Source: Kocuria carniphila
GTDB taxonomy: Bacteria; Actinomycetota; Actinomycetes; Actinomycetales; Micrococcaceae
NCBI RefSeq assembly: GCF_004136555.1
Contig: NZ_NOIT01000012.1
Span: 1 to 64,000, forward strand
Direction: 5' to 3'
DNA length: 64,000 bases
The stretch's first letter is position 1, and the number at the start of each line of letters is the position of its first letter. The position numbers were made by a program, and so were the translations under genes. This document shows positions 1-8,669 of the stretch, piece after piece. The notes under the pieces are model-generated. The model was given only the letters and a program-made list of their open reading frames with translations, did not search any database and was not told where the DNA came from.

Positions 1-104
1 ACAACAACCGCCGCCTCCACGGCACCCTCGGGATGCTCACCCCGGTAGAGTTCGAAACGCTCCACTATCAGGCCCTCGCCCGAGAGCCCGAACCCACAAA
101 GTAG
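1..104 (+). pseudogene. IS3-family transposase, C-terminal tail (cut by window edge)
   Basis: Reading from base 3, 33 codons end at TAG (102-104). The residues NNRRLHGTLGMLTPVEFE are the typical C-terminal end of IS3-type OrfB integrase-like transposases, which cut and join IS ends. Only this tail lies in the window, so I cannot tell whether the element is intact. A possible right IS end is near base 162 (sequence ending in ...CCCAAGTCA), since IS3 elements usually end in CA; that boundary is a guess. Confidence 0.75.
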
Positions 105-276
105 CGGCCGAGAACCCGGGCCGGTTCAGCTCGTGCAGACGAGGGGTTTGATTCCCAAGTCAGGCATACGAATCGGCGGTGGCATACCCGGAGACTAAGA
201 AGTTACGGGAAGGGTCGCAGCCACTCAGGAGGATTGTGGAGTGCGCACCCCGACAATGTCAGGACCGAAAACAATC

Positions 277-327
277 GAGTCCGTAAAAGTGCACCTGGGA
301 CATGAGAAAGTGCACTTTTACGGACTC
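277..327. terminator. 18-bp perfect inverted repeat downstream of ackA
   Basis: Arms 277-294 and 310-327 are perfectly complementary (GAGTCCGTAAAAGTGCAC and its complement) around a 15-nt loop. It lies 36 bases past the ackA stop on the minus strand, so a transcription terminator is the simplest reading, with only a weak T-run on the exit side. The rest of 105-362 holds no gene that I can support. Confidence 0.6.
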
Positions 328-362
328 AAATGTTCAGGGCGGTTCAGCGCCGCAGCGCCGAA

Positions 363-1595
363 CTACTTCTTCACCCGTTCCCGCACCAGCGAGGCAGTGG
401 CATCCGCAATGGCTCGCTCCTCATCCGTTCCGATGACCAGCACCTCAATTGCTGACTCCGGCGTGCTGATGCGAGCGACCTCGCCCTCGGGGGAGGCATT
501 CAGCTCGGGATCCAGCTTGATGCCCAGCGCGCCCAGCTCATTGCACACCTGCTCGCGGAATTCGGGGGAGTTCTCACCGATGCCCGCAGTGAAGATCAGC
601 GCTTGAGCGCCGCCCACGGCCACGTGGTAGCCGCCGACGTACTTGGCCAGGCGGTATGCCGCCATGTCCAGCGCCAATTGGGCCTTCTCGTCACCCTTCT
701 CGGCACGCTGCTCCACGGCGCGCATGTCCGAGTCTCCGGAAATACCCTGCAGCCCGGACTCCTTGTTGAGCGTCGTATCGAGTTCCTTGGCTGTCATGGC
801 GGGGTTGCGGTCCAGCATGGCGGTGACCACGGAGGGGTCCAGATCACCGGAACGCGTACCCATGATCAGACCCGCCAGTGGGGTGTACCCCATGGACGTG
901 TCGAAGGATTTGCCGTTGCGGATGGCCGTCACGGACGCACCGTTGCCCAGGTGCGCCACGATCCCGTTGAACTGTTCGCGCGGAATCCCCAGGAAATCGC
1001 ACGCCTTGCCGGTCACGTAGTCGTGCGAGGTGCCGTGGAACCCGTAGCGACGCATGCCGTGCATGACATACATTTCCTCGGGGATCGCGTAACGCCAGGC
1101 CTTTTCGGGCATCGTGCGGTGGAAGGCTGTGTCGAACACGCACACCTGCGGCATGTGCGGCCAGGTCTTCTGAATGGCGCGCAATCCCAATGCGTGAGCG
1201 GGGTTGTGCAGCGGAGCCAGGGGAGCGAGCCGCTCGATGGCTCGAATGATCTCGTTGTTGACCAGCACGGGGGCGGAGAACCGCTCGCCACCGTGGACCA
1301 CGCGGTGTCCGGCGGCGTCAATGGTGCGCCCGCCCAGTTCCTCTTCCAGTCGTGAGGCCAGGATTTCCAGTGCCTGAGTGTGGTCTTTGACCTCGGACGT
1401 ACCGATGTTCTGGATCAGGCCCTTGGTGATGATCTCGTCGCTCTCCACACCCTTGGTGGCCCGATCCAGCGGCACGTTCTCGTTGATGGCCGGCATGGAT
1501 GAGGTGTACGGATCGACCTGATCATCCGCAGTGGTCACCTCGCGCACCTGGTACTTGATGGACGACGATCCGCAATTGACAACGAGCACGAGCAT
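363..1595 (-). CDS. ackA: Acetate kinase
   Basis: Cytosolic acetate kinase (410 aa), converting acetyl phosphate plus ADP to acetate plus ATP, the second half of the Pta-AckA route. It starts LVLVVNCGSSSIKYQV, the family N-terminal phosphate-binding signature. Other family blocks follow: HRVVHGGERF, FDTAFHRTMP, RYGFHGTSH, AHLGNGASV, MGTRSGDLDP and TAGIGENSPEFRE, covering substrate-binding, catalytic Arg/His and ATP-binding residues. The length is normal. It lies 96 bp downstream of pta on the same strand, with a strong hairpin between the genes, so pta-ackA is one unit that may be attenuated between its two genes. Confidence 0.97.
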   Translation of the reverse strand: MLVLVVNCGSSSIKYQVREVTTADDQVDPYTSSMPAINENVPLDRATKGVESDEIITKGLIQNIGTSEVKDHTQALEILASRLEEELGGRTIDAAGHRVVHGGERFSAPVLVNNEIIRAIERLAPLAPLHNPAHALGLRAIQKTWPHMPQVCVFDTAFHRTMPEKAWRYAIPEEMYVMHGMRRYGFHGTSHDYVTGKACDFLGIPREQFNGIVAHLGNGASVTAIRNGKSFDTSMGYTPLAGLIMGTRSGDLDPSVVTAMLDRNPAMTAKELDTTLNKESGLQGISGDSDMRAVEQRAEKGDEKAQLALDMAAYRLAKYVGGYHVAVGGAQALIFTAGIGENSPEFREQVCNELGALGIKLDPELNASPEGEVARISTPESAIEVLVIGTDEERAIADATASLVRERVKK

Positions 1596-1651
1596 GGTTG
1601 GTCCTTCCGTGCGCCCGGTCTGCGGGCGTCTCTGGTGAGCTGGTCGAAGGG

Positions 1652-1687
1652 GCGACGCCGCTCGCGAACCTCGCGAGCGGCGTCGTA
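1652..1687. terminator. Hairpin between pta and ackA
   Basis: Arms 1652-1667 and 1672-1687 pair over 15 of 16 bases around a 4-nt loop (GACGCCGCTCGCGA and its complement). It sits just past the pta stop on the minus strand, so it could terminate or attenuate before ackA. No clear T-run follows. Each arm contains most of the dispersed GAGCGGCGTCGTC oligomer described in the findings. Confidence 0.6.
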
Positions 1688-1691
1688 CGTA

Positions 1692-3785
1692 CTAGAGGCT
1701 CTGGGCCTGAATGGCGGTAATGGCCACCGTGTTGACGATGTCATCCACGGTGCAACCGCGGGACAGGTCGTTGACCGGCTTGCGCAGGCCCTGCAGGACC
1801 GGTCCAACGGCCACGGCGCCGGCGGACTGCTGGACCGCCTTGTAGGTGTTGTTGCCGGTGTTGAGGTCCGGGAAGATGAACACGGTTGCCTGGCCGGCCA
1901 CGTCGGACTCGGGCAGTTTGGATTTGGCGATGGAGGCGTCCACGGCGGCGTCGTACTGGATGGGGCCTTCGACCTGGAAGTCCGGGTCGGTGGAACGCAC
2001 CAGCTCGGTGGCCGCGCGCACGCGCTCCACGTCCTCGCCCGAACCGGAACCACCGGTCGAATAGGAGAGCATGGCCACCTTGGGATCCACACCGAACTGC
2101 TCGGCGGTCTGCGCGGAGGCCAGCGCGATGTCCGCCAGCGCCTGCTCGTCAGGGTTGGGGTTCACGGCGCAGTCACCGTAGACCAGCACGCGATCGGCCA
2201 GCAGCATGAAGAACACGGAGGACACGATCTTCACGCCCTCGCGAGTCTTCACGAACTCCAGCGCGGGGCGAATGGTGTTGGCGGTGGTGTGCACGGCGCC
2301 GGACACCATACCGTCGACGTCGCCCAGCTGCACCATCATGGTGCCGAAGTATGAACCATCGGCCATACGTTCGAGCGCCTGCTCCTTGGTCACACCCTTG
2401 TGGGAGCGCAGCTTCACGTACTCGTCGGCGTAGCGATTCCGCAGTTCCTCATCGTGCTGGAAATCGATGAGGTTGAGGCCCTCGTCCTCGAAGTTCAGGT
2501 CGATGCCCTCGGACTGCGCCATGGTCCTGATCTGCTCCGGATCGCCCAGGATCGTGAGGTCGCAGAAGTTGCGGCGGTGGATCATTTCCGCGGCGCGCAG
2601 GATGCGGGGATCCTCGCCCTCCGGCAGCACCACGTGCTTGCGATCGGCGCGCGCGGATTCCACGAGCTCGTGCAGGAATCGCAACGGAGTGCGCTTCACG
2701 GGGCGCGGCAGGTTCATGCGCCCGGCCAGCTCGTCGCTGTCCACGTACTGCGACCACGCACCGCGAGCCGCGGCAACCTTTCGGGGATGGGCGCCACTGA
2801 GCGTGCCGCGCGTGGTGGCCACCGCACTGGCGGCGTTGAAGGTGTCACGATCAGTGGTCATGACCGGGAACGGCGCGGCCGCCAGCAGGGACGCAACGGC
2901 ACCTTCCGGGCGGAAACCGCCGGTCAGCAGCATGCCCGAGGGCACGGGCAAGGACGCCGCGAACGACGACGCCAGGGTCGCCGACATCACGTCCGTCCGG
3001 TCACCCGGGGTGATCACCAGATCGCCGTCCGCGAGCTGATCCAAGAAATGGCCCACGGTCATGGCCGCGATCTTGATGCCCTTCATGTCGCGGTCCAGGG
3101 AGTTGTCATTAAGGTCGGTGCCGAAGCCCTGGGCATCCACGAGCTCGGCGATCGTGGGGTTGGAGATTGCGGTGACCTCGGGGATCACGTACACCGGCAA
3201 GTTGTGGGCACCGGGCTTGGCACGACGGGTCAGTTCTTCGACCTCATCGGGGTCGGCGCGGTTGACGATCACCGCGTAGATGTCGCAACCGGCCTGACGC
3301 AATTCGGTGCGGGTGACATCCACGGCGTTGACGGTGTCCTCGACGGACTCGGCATCGTGCGCGCTGATCACCGCGGCGACCGAACAGCCCATGTTGTTGG
3401 CTAAGCGGGCGTTGAGATCGAACTCTGCGGTAGCTGCGTTGTGCGCCACCAGGTCGGTACCGTCCACCAGGATCACGTCGCACTCGCGCGCCATTTCCGA
3501 GTAGATGGAGACCGCGGCCGAATCCAGTTCGTCATGATCGCCGGAGGCCAGGATCTCGCGCGTGCGAGCCAGGGAGACGCCGCCGCGGCAGCGGGAATCG
3601 GGCAGATCGAAGGTGCGCTTCATGAGCTGCAGCGCGGAATCCTGCTCCGGGGAGTCGCCGTCGTGCACGGGACGGAAGAACCCGAGCTTGTCCGTGCTGT
3701 TGAACAGCGTGTCCGCCAACCCCAATGCCACCAGAGTCTTGCCGGACTGCGGTGTCATGGCGGAAACGTAGATGCCCTGGGTCAT
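1692..3785 (-). CDS. pta: Phosphate acetyltransferase, long form
   Basis: Phosphotransacetylase (697 aa): acetyl-CoA plus phosphate to acetyl phosphate plus CoA. The long form has three parts. An N-terminal dethiobiotin-synthetase-like P-loop domain carries TPQSGKTLVALGLADTL near residue 11. A central DRTGG-type regulatory domain spans about 210-330. The C-terminal PTA_PTB catalytic domain starts near 375 with LPEGEDPRILRAAEM and has MVSGAVHTTANTIRP and SYSTGGSGSGEDVERV. It is cotranscribed with ackA. The start is the first ATG, preceded by a GGGACCATCTCC-type leader on the minus strand. Confidence 0.96.
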   Translation of the reverse strand: MTQGIYVSAMTPQSGKTLVALGLADTLFNSTDKLGFFRPVHDGDSPEQDSALQLMKRTFDLPDSRCRGGVSLARTREILASGDHDELDSAAVSIYSEMARECDVILVDGTDLVAHNAATAEFDLNARLANNMGCSVAAVISAHDAESVEDTVNAVDVTRTELRQAGCDIYAVIVNRADPDEVEELTRRAKPGAHNLPVYVIPEVTAISNPTIAELVDAQGFGTDLNDNSLDRDMKGIKIAAMTVGHFLDQLADGDLVITPGDRTDVMSATLASSFAASLPVPSGMLLTGGFRPEGAVASLLAAAPFPVMTTDRDTFNAASAVATTRGTLSGAHPRKVAAARGAWSQYVDSDELAGRMNLPRPVKRTPLRFLHELVESARADRKHVVLPEGEDPRILRAAEMIHRRNFCDLTILGDPEQIRTMAQSEGIDLNFEDEGLNLIDFQHDEELRNRYADEYVKLRSHKGVTKEQALERMADGSYFGTMMVQLGDVDGMVSGAVHTTANTIRPALEFVKTREGVKIVSSVFFMLLADRVLVYGDCAVNPNPDEQALADIALASAQTAEQFGVDPKVAMLSYSTGGSGSGEDVERVRAATELVRSTDPDFQVEGPIQYDAAVDASIAKSKLPESDVAGQATVFIFPDLNTGNNTYKAVQQSAGAVAVGPVLQGLRKPVNDLSRGCTVDDIVNTVAITAIQAQSL

Positions 3786-3915
3786 GGAGATGGTCCCTTT
3801 CGATTGGCGGTCTGCCGTTCCAGTTTAGAGACGTCACATGGGTGCCGCGGCAACAACGGAGTGAATATCGCGGGTTTCACGGGTGCTTCGGCGAGAGAAG
3901 TGCCACACTGGAAAC

Positions 3916-4278
3916 ATGTTGGTCGCATTCTCAGTCTCTCCCAGCGGCGGGGACAACCCCGACGCCTCCGTACACGACGCCGTGGCCGCAGCCGTCCACG
4001 TGGTCCGCGAATCCGGGCTCCCCAACCGCACCGATTCCATGTTCACCACCATCGAGGGTGAATGGGACGAATGCATGGAAGTAGTCCGCCAGGCCACCGC
4101 CGCCGCAGCCGACTACGGTCCTCGCGTTTCCCTGGTGCTCAAGGCAGACATTCGCCCCGGTCACACCGGCGAACTGTCCGGCAAGGTCGAGCGCCTTGAG
4201 GCCGCCATTCACAGCCACGAGCTGAACCGTGCGCAGGAACGCCGCGGCATCACCTCCGGCTCCGCGGATCAGAAATAA
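3916..4278 (+). CDS. UPF0045/DUF77 (thiamine-binding type) protein
   Basis: A 120-aa protein of the MTH1187/YkoF family: MLVAFSVSPSGGDNPDASV at the N-terminus and VVRESGLPNRTDSMFTTIEG, then ISHEL-like C-terminal helices. Members of this family bind thiamine or its pyrimidine moiety; a role here is inferred only from the family. I chose ATG 3916, with GGAAAC just upstream, over an in-frame GTG at 3883 because the family begins directly with the first beta strand. It is divergent from pta and followed 18 bp later by the methyltransferase-like gene. Confidence 0.85.
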   Translation: MLVAFSVSPSGGDNPDASVHDAVAAAVHVVRESGLPNRTDSMFTTIEGEWDECMEVVRQATAAAADYGPRVSLVLKADIRPGHTGELSGKVERLEAAIHSHELNRAQERRGITSGSADQK

Positions 4279-4296
4279 CCGGGCGTCCCGGCGTCA

Positions 4297-5232
4297 GTGA
4301 GCAAGAAACGCAACCGTAAGAATCGGCAAGACCAGGCAGAGTCGGCCGGAGCGGCGTCGTCGGACGCTGTGGGCCTGGTCGAAGGCACCTGGCACACGGA
4401 CACCGGCACCGTGCAGCTCGAGCATGACCAGTACGTACCCGGCGCGTGGGTGCTGCGCGTGAACGGCGTGCCGTCATCGCACATCGTGCCCGACCGCCCG
4501 GATCAGCTCGAATTCGAGTACATGCGCTGGTTCACCGCGCTCGCCGAAGAGCACATCGACCGCCACTTGGACCCCACCACCCTGCGCATCCTGCACCTGG
4601 GTGGCGGTGCATGTTCGATGGCGCGTTATCTTGCGTGGCGCTATCCCGATGCGCGCCAGGTGGTCGTGGAACTCGATGCCGCTCTGACGCGCCTGGTACG
4701 CGAATGGCTCGATCTTCCCCGCGCACCCCTCCTCCGTATCCGTGCGGGTGAAGCCCGTGAGGTCACTGAATCACTGCACGAGTCCTCGCGCGAGGTGATC
4801 CTGCGGGATGTGTTTGCCGGCGAGCAAACGCCCGGCCATTTGCGGACTGTGGAGTTCGTACGGCACGTGGATCGGGTGTTGACCTCTGACGGGATCTACC
4901 TGATGAACGTGGGGGACACCCGCAATCTCAAGGGCACCCGTGCGGAGCTGGCGGCGCTGCTCGAGGTGTTCGAGCACGTGGGTGCGGTCGCGGATGCCGC
5001 GATGCTCAAGGGCCGCCGCTACGGCAACGTGGTGCTTGCGGCGTCGCATGCCCCGCTACCCGAACCAGGTTCCGCAGCGGGCGCCGCCCTGGCCAAGGAA
5101 TTGCTGGGTGGGCCTCTACCCGCGCAGTACAAGGACACCGCGTGGTGCCGCCAGCTCGTGGCCGAAACACAGCCCTGGAACGACAAAGAGGCGGACCAGA
5201 TGCCGGCCGTCGGGACCATTACGGGGGCCTAG
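4297..5232 (+). CDS. Spermidine-synthase-like SAM-dependent methyltransferase fold protein
   Basis: A 311-aa protein (GTG start at 4297) with a basic N-terminal tail and a Rossmann fold of the spermidine synthase superfamily. RILHLGGGACSMARYLAW near residue 95 is the glycine-rich SAM/dcSAM loop and VVVELDAAL the acidic strand-2 site. VFAGEQTPGHLRTVEFV and YLMNVGDTR are later core strands. In actinobacteria such proteins lack proven polyamine synthase activity, so I would not name a product. It likely forms a unit with the upstream DUF77 gene (18-bp gap). The linker residues AASSDA are encoded by an exact copy of the dispersed 13-mer. Confidence 0.8.
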   Translation: MSKKRNRKNRQDQAESAGAASSDAVGLVEGTWHTDTGTVQLEHDQYVPGAWVLRVNGVPSSHIVPDRPDQLEFEYMRWFTALAEEHIDRHLDPTTLRILHLGGGACSMARYLAWRYPDARQVVVELDAALTRLVREWLDLPRAPLLRIRAGEAREVTESLHESSREVILRDVFAGEQTPGHLRTVEFVRHVDRVLTSDGIYLMNVGDTRNLKGTRAELAALLEVFEHVGAVADAAMLKGRRYGNVVLAASHAPLPEPGSAAGAALAKELLGGPLPAQYKDTAWCRQLVAETQPWNDKEADQMPAVGTITGA

Positions 5233-5407
5233 GCTGCCCCGGAGCAACCGTCCGGATCGCCCCCTGGCAGCGGTCGGCCCGGGCCGTGGCGGCGCGGGCC
5301 ATTTCATGCCGCCTTACTGCACAGTAAGCCCGGCTACCGTGCCGTAAACCGACACCCAATGGTCCTCAGCTCTCCCACTCCTCATCGTGCGGTCGTAGCG
5401 TGGAGCC

Positions 5408-5770
5408 ATGACTAGCTACATGCATTCACTGGCCATCGACGCCCACGACCCGAAAGCACTGGCCCGGTTCTGGTGCGAGGTTCTGGACTACCAGATCGAC
5501 CACGAAGACGAGGACTTCGTCAGCACCACGCCCAATGAGGGGCGGAGCCTGCGACTGGAATTCATCCGGGTCCCCGAGGGCAAAACCGTGAAGAACCGGC
5601 TCCACCTGGACATTCGCGCCCAGGATTCGAGCCAGGAGGCGGAAGTTTCTCGAGTCGAGTCACTCGGCGCCTACCGCGTGGATGTCGGCCAGACCAGCGA
5701 GGACAGCTGGGTTGTTCTGGCCGACCCGGAAGGCAATGAGTTCTGCATCCTGGCGGGCTTGGAAGAGTAA
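5408..5770 (+). CDS. VOC-superfamily (glyoxalase-like) protein
   Basis: A 120-aa single-domain vicinal-oxygen-chelate protein. MTSYMHSLAIDAHDPKALA opens with the betaalphabetabetabeta module, FWCEVLDYQI follows, and RLHLDIRAQD and VVLADPEGNEFCIL are the paired modules that carry the metal-site positions (His and Glu). The fold supports metal-dependent lyase, dioxygenase or resistance functions; the substrate is unknown. The ATG at 5408 follows a GTGGAGCC stretch that can serve as ribosome-binding site. Confidence 0.85.
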   Translation: MTSYMHSLAIDAHDPKALARFWCEVLDYQIDHEDEDFVSTTPNEGRSLRLEFIRVPEGKTVKNRLHLDIRAQDSSQEAEVSRVESLGAYRVDVGQTSEDSWVVLADPEGNEFCILAGLEE

Positions 5771-5785
5771 TCCATACTGGCCAGT

Positions 5786-6898
5786 GTGTGGATAGTCCAA
5801 GCGCTGATCAGATCTCAGGGGCAGATCTTCTTTCAGCGTGCCACGCTGAGTGGTCTGCTGGTTCTGCTGGCTCTTGTCATCGCATCGCCCTGGCTGGCGG
5901 GATTCGCGCTGCTCGGTGCTGCGGTCCAGACCGGAGTGTCCGTGCTGTTGCGCCGTCCGAGGCGCACATCAGCGCGACTGTCCTCGAGCGGTGGTGACCG
6001 GAGTTCCCGCGGTCGCAGCGGACCCGGGTCCGGATCAGCGCGTGATGGAGCGGACAGAGCCCCGCGCGGCTCTGATCATTTCGCTGAGCTGACCCCAGGT
6101 TCTGTCCCGAGTAGCGGCTCACACCGCGCCTCCGCCTTGGCCATGTCCAGCCTGTCCACGGACGCCACCGCTCGGCGCGACGCCGCGGACGGCATCCACG
6201 GGTTCTGCGGCGCCCTCACCGGCTGCGCGGCGTTCCTCGCGTGCGGGACGTCAACGGCCGGCCTCATCTGGACCGTTCTGGGCGGTGCGCTGTGCGCGCT
6301 GCTCGTTCGAGCGCTCGAACGAGTGCGGATCTTCAACTGGCTGCCCATGCTCACCGGCCCGTTCTGCGCGGTCAACGCGGCCCTGAACCCGGTCTTCGCG
6401 CGGTGGCATCGAGATGCTGAGTCCCCGGGAGCACCGCCGTTCGAGCTTGTTGGACCGATCGCGGACCTCATCAGCGGCACTTTGAGAGCCTCCGCCCAAG
6501 TGCTCCTCACCGATCATCTGCTGACAGGTCTATTGGTCATCGCCATCATGTTCCTCGCCGGCGCACGCGAAGGCCTGTGGTCCCTCATCGGCGCGGTCGC
6601 CGCCACGGTCTTCGGTTTCTGGATCCTCGGTTGGCAGCCCACCATGGCTGGCCTGGCGGGTTACTGCGGCTTCCTGACGGCCCTCGCCCTGGGTGCGGTC
6701 TTCCCTCGTCACGACGCCGCTCGCGCAGTCCGCCTGCTCGTCCCCTTGGCGGCGGCGTGCGTCACCGTCCCACTGTTGTGGGTGTTGCAGCAAACCGGGA
6801 TGGCCGTCTACACCTGGCCGTTCGTGCTGACCACGTGGGCGGTGCTGTTCGCGCAGCGACAGTGGGCGCGGCGAGAACTGAACGGAGCGGCGTCGTAG
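5786..6898 (+). CDS. Urea transporter (UT family) with a disordered insertion
   Basis: An integral membrane protein (370 aa, GTG start) of the UT/SLC14-type urea channel family. The core motif DAADGIHGFCGALTGCAAF near residue 135, the NWLPMLTGPFCAVNAAL segment and the second half (TDHLLTGLLVIAIMF, GWQPTMAGLAGYCGF, ALGAVFPRHD) follow the family's duplicated fold. About eight to ten hydrophobic segments are visible. Residues about 48-130 are a Ser/Gly/Arg-rich, low-complexity stretch placed between the first helix pair and the core, which is unusual for the family. No urease genes occur in the window. It starts 15 bp after the VOC gene. Confidence 0.8.
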   Translation: MWIVQALIRSQGQIFFQRATLSGLLVLLALVIASPWLAGFALLGAAVQTGVSVLLRRPRRTSARLSSSGGDRSSRGRSGPGSGSARDGADRAPRGSDHFAELTPGSVPSSGSHRASALAMSSLSTDATARRDAADGIHGFCGALTGCAAFLACGTSTAGLIWTVLGGALCALLVRALERVRIFNWLPMLTGPFCAVNAALNPVFARWHRDAESPGAPPFELVGPIADLISGTLRASAQVLLTDHLLTGLLVIAIMFLAGAREGLWSLIGAVAATVFGFWILGWQPTMAGLAGYCGFLTALALGAVFPRHDAARAVRLLVPLAAACVTVPLLWVLQQTGMAVYTWPFVLTTWAVLFAQRQWARRELNGAAS

Positions 6899-6932
6899 TC
6901 GAAACCAGGCAACACGCGACGCAACCCTTAAC

Positions 6933-6967
6933 CGGGAGACGCGGGACGATTAAACGCCCCGCGCCCG
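6933..6967. terminator. Bidirectional terminator between convergent genes
   Basis: Stem CGCGGG (6940-6945) pairs with CCCGCG (6958-6963), extended by CGGG (6933-6936) with CCCG (6964-6967) across a bulge; an A/T-rich loop lies between. It sits between the ends of the urea transporter and the purine permease. Confidence 0.55.
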
Positions 6968-6979
6968 ATAACCGGTGAG

Positions 6980-8443
6980 TTACGCCGTCCAACCCTCGAT
7001 CACGGCGATGCCGAAGAAGATCACGAACGCGCCGGCCACCACGTACATGAGCGGGTGGACGTCGCGCCAGCGGCCCTGCACCAGGCGGATGAACACGAAG
7101 GACACGAAGCCCGCGCCAATGCCGTGGGCGATGGAGTAGGTGAACGGCATGACGGCGAAGGTCAGGAACGCGGGCACGGAGACGCCCCAGTCCTCCCAGT
7201 CGATGTGCACCACGTTCTTGGCCATCAGGAACCCCACCACGACCATGGCGGGTGCCACGGCCTCGAAGGGCACCACGTTGACCAGCGGGGTCAGGAACAT
7301 GGCCAGGAGGAACATGATGCCGGTGACCACGTTGGCCAGGCCGGTGCGAGCGCCGTCGGCGATACCGGTGGAGGATTCCACGAAGATCTGGTTGGACGAG
7401 ACCGAACCGGCACCACCGGCCACGGCACCGAACGCGTCGACCAGCAGCACGCGATCCACGCGCTCGATCTGACCGTTCTTATCGACCAGGCCGGCCTGCT
7501 GTGAGAGGCCCACCATGGTGCCCATGGCGTCGAAGAAGATAGACAGCAAAATGGTGAAGATCAGCAGCATGCACGCGATCACGCCCAGCTCCCGGAACGC
7601 GGCGATCGGGGCGGCGGAGCCGATCAGGGAGAGGTCGGGCAGTGCGAAGAAGCCCTCGGGGTTGGCGGGAACCACCAGGGACCAGCCGTCCGGGTTCTCC
7701 ACGGAGGAGCCGGACGGGGAGACTGCTTCAAGGATGTGAGCGAAGATCGTGGTGGCGACCACAGCGATCAGGATGCCGCCGCGCACGTTGCGGACCAGGA
7801 GCGCCACGGTCAGCAGCAGGCCCACCACGAACGTGAGCGTGGGCCAGCCGAAGAGCTCGCCGCCGTTGCCCATCTGCACGGGAACGGTGGTCCCGGCGGC
7901 GTCCGGGATGCGGCGCACAAAGCCCGCGTTCACGAAACCGATGAGCGCGATGAACAGGCCGATACCCACCACGATCGCGGTCTTCAGCGAGGGCGGCACG
8001 GCGTTGAACACCGCGGTGCGGAAACCGGTGAGCACCAGCACCACCATGATCAGGCCGGCCCAGATGACCAGACCCATGACCTCGGGCCAGGTGAGACCCG
8101 GATTCGTGGCAATCGTGACGGCCAGGAACGCATTCACGCCCAGACCGGTGGCCAGTGCGAACGGGGACTTGGCCCACACGCCCATGAGGATGGTCAGCAC
8201 GCCGGCGACCAGGGCGGTCACGGCAGCAACGCGCTCGCCGCCCAGCATGTTGCCCGCGCCGTCGGCCCCGTAGCCGAGCACCAACGGGTTCAGCACCACG
8301 ATGTAGCTCATGGCGATGAAGGTGGCCAGGCCACCGCGGATTTCACGACCCACGGTGGAACCGCGCTCGGTGATGTAGAAGAAGCGGTCCAACGCGCCGC
8401 GTGGTTCGCGGGTCTGCGGAGTGGGCTTGGTCGGTGACGACAT
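6980..8443 (-). CDS. NCS2/AzgA-type purine permease
   Basis: A polytopic permease (487 aa from ATG 8443) of the AzgA branch of nucleobase-cation symporter 2, which imports hypoxanthine, guanine or adenine with protons. Family marks include GALDRFFYITERGSTVGREI before helix 1, FIAMSYIVVLNPLVL, ATGLGVNAFLAVTI (the TM3 motif), GIGLFIALIGFVNAG and FFDAMGTMVGLSQQAG (TM8 region with substrate residues). I chose ATG 8443, preceded by GAGGATC, over an upstream in-frame ATG at 8467. Confidence 0.92.
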   Translation of the reverse strand: MSSPTKPTPQTREPRGALDRFFYITERGSTVGREIRGGLATFIAMSYIVVLNPLVLGYGADGAGNMLGGERVAAVTALVAGVLTILMGVWAKSPFALATGLGVNAFLAVTIATNPGLTWPEVMGLVIWAGLIMVVLVLTGFRTAVFNAVPPSLKTAIVVGIGLFIALIGFVNAGFVRRIPDAAGTTVPVQMGNGGELFGWPTLTFVVGLLLTVALLVRNVRGGILIAVVATTIFAHILEAVSPSGSSVENPDGWSLVVPANPEGFFALPDLSLIGSAAPIAAFRELGVIACMLLIFTILLSIFFDAMGTMVGLSQQAGLVDKNGQIERVDRVLLVDAFGAVAGGAGSVSSNQIFVESSTGIADGARTGLANVVTGIMFLLAMFLTPLVNVVPFEAVAPAMVVVGFLMAKNVVHIDWEDWGVSVPAFLTFAVMPFTYSIAHGIGAGFVSFVFIRLVQGRWRDVHPLMYVVAGAFVIFFGIAVIEGWTA

Positions 8444-8669
8444 GAAGATCCTCACGGTCAAAGGCACAGCGGTAGCGCACGGTTGGTCTACCGATATGGG
8501 GGCGTTTGTGTAGAAATACTACGCCGACGGCGCTCGGTTGCCTTACGAAATAAGCGTTCGCGACCGGCGTCCACCTTTGGTTAGGTGAGTCTGCCCAAAT
8601 TTCACTACCGTAGAACCCAGTCCCCGCAAGCACGCGAGTGTGCGTGCGCGTTGAAAGGAAATACCAGCT

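Noticed and set aside
6980-8669. Purine riboswitch ahead of the permease
   Set aside because: The 226-bp divergent gap to fprA shows no aptamer-like conserved elements that I can recognise.
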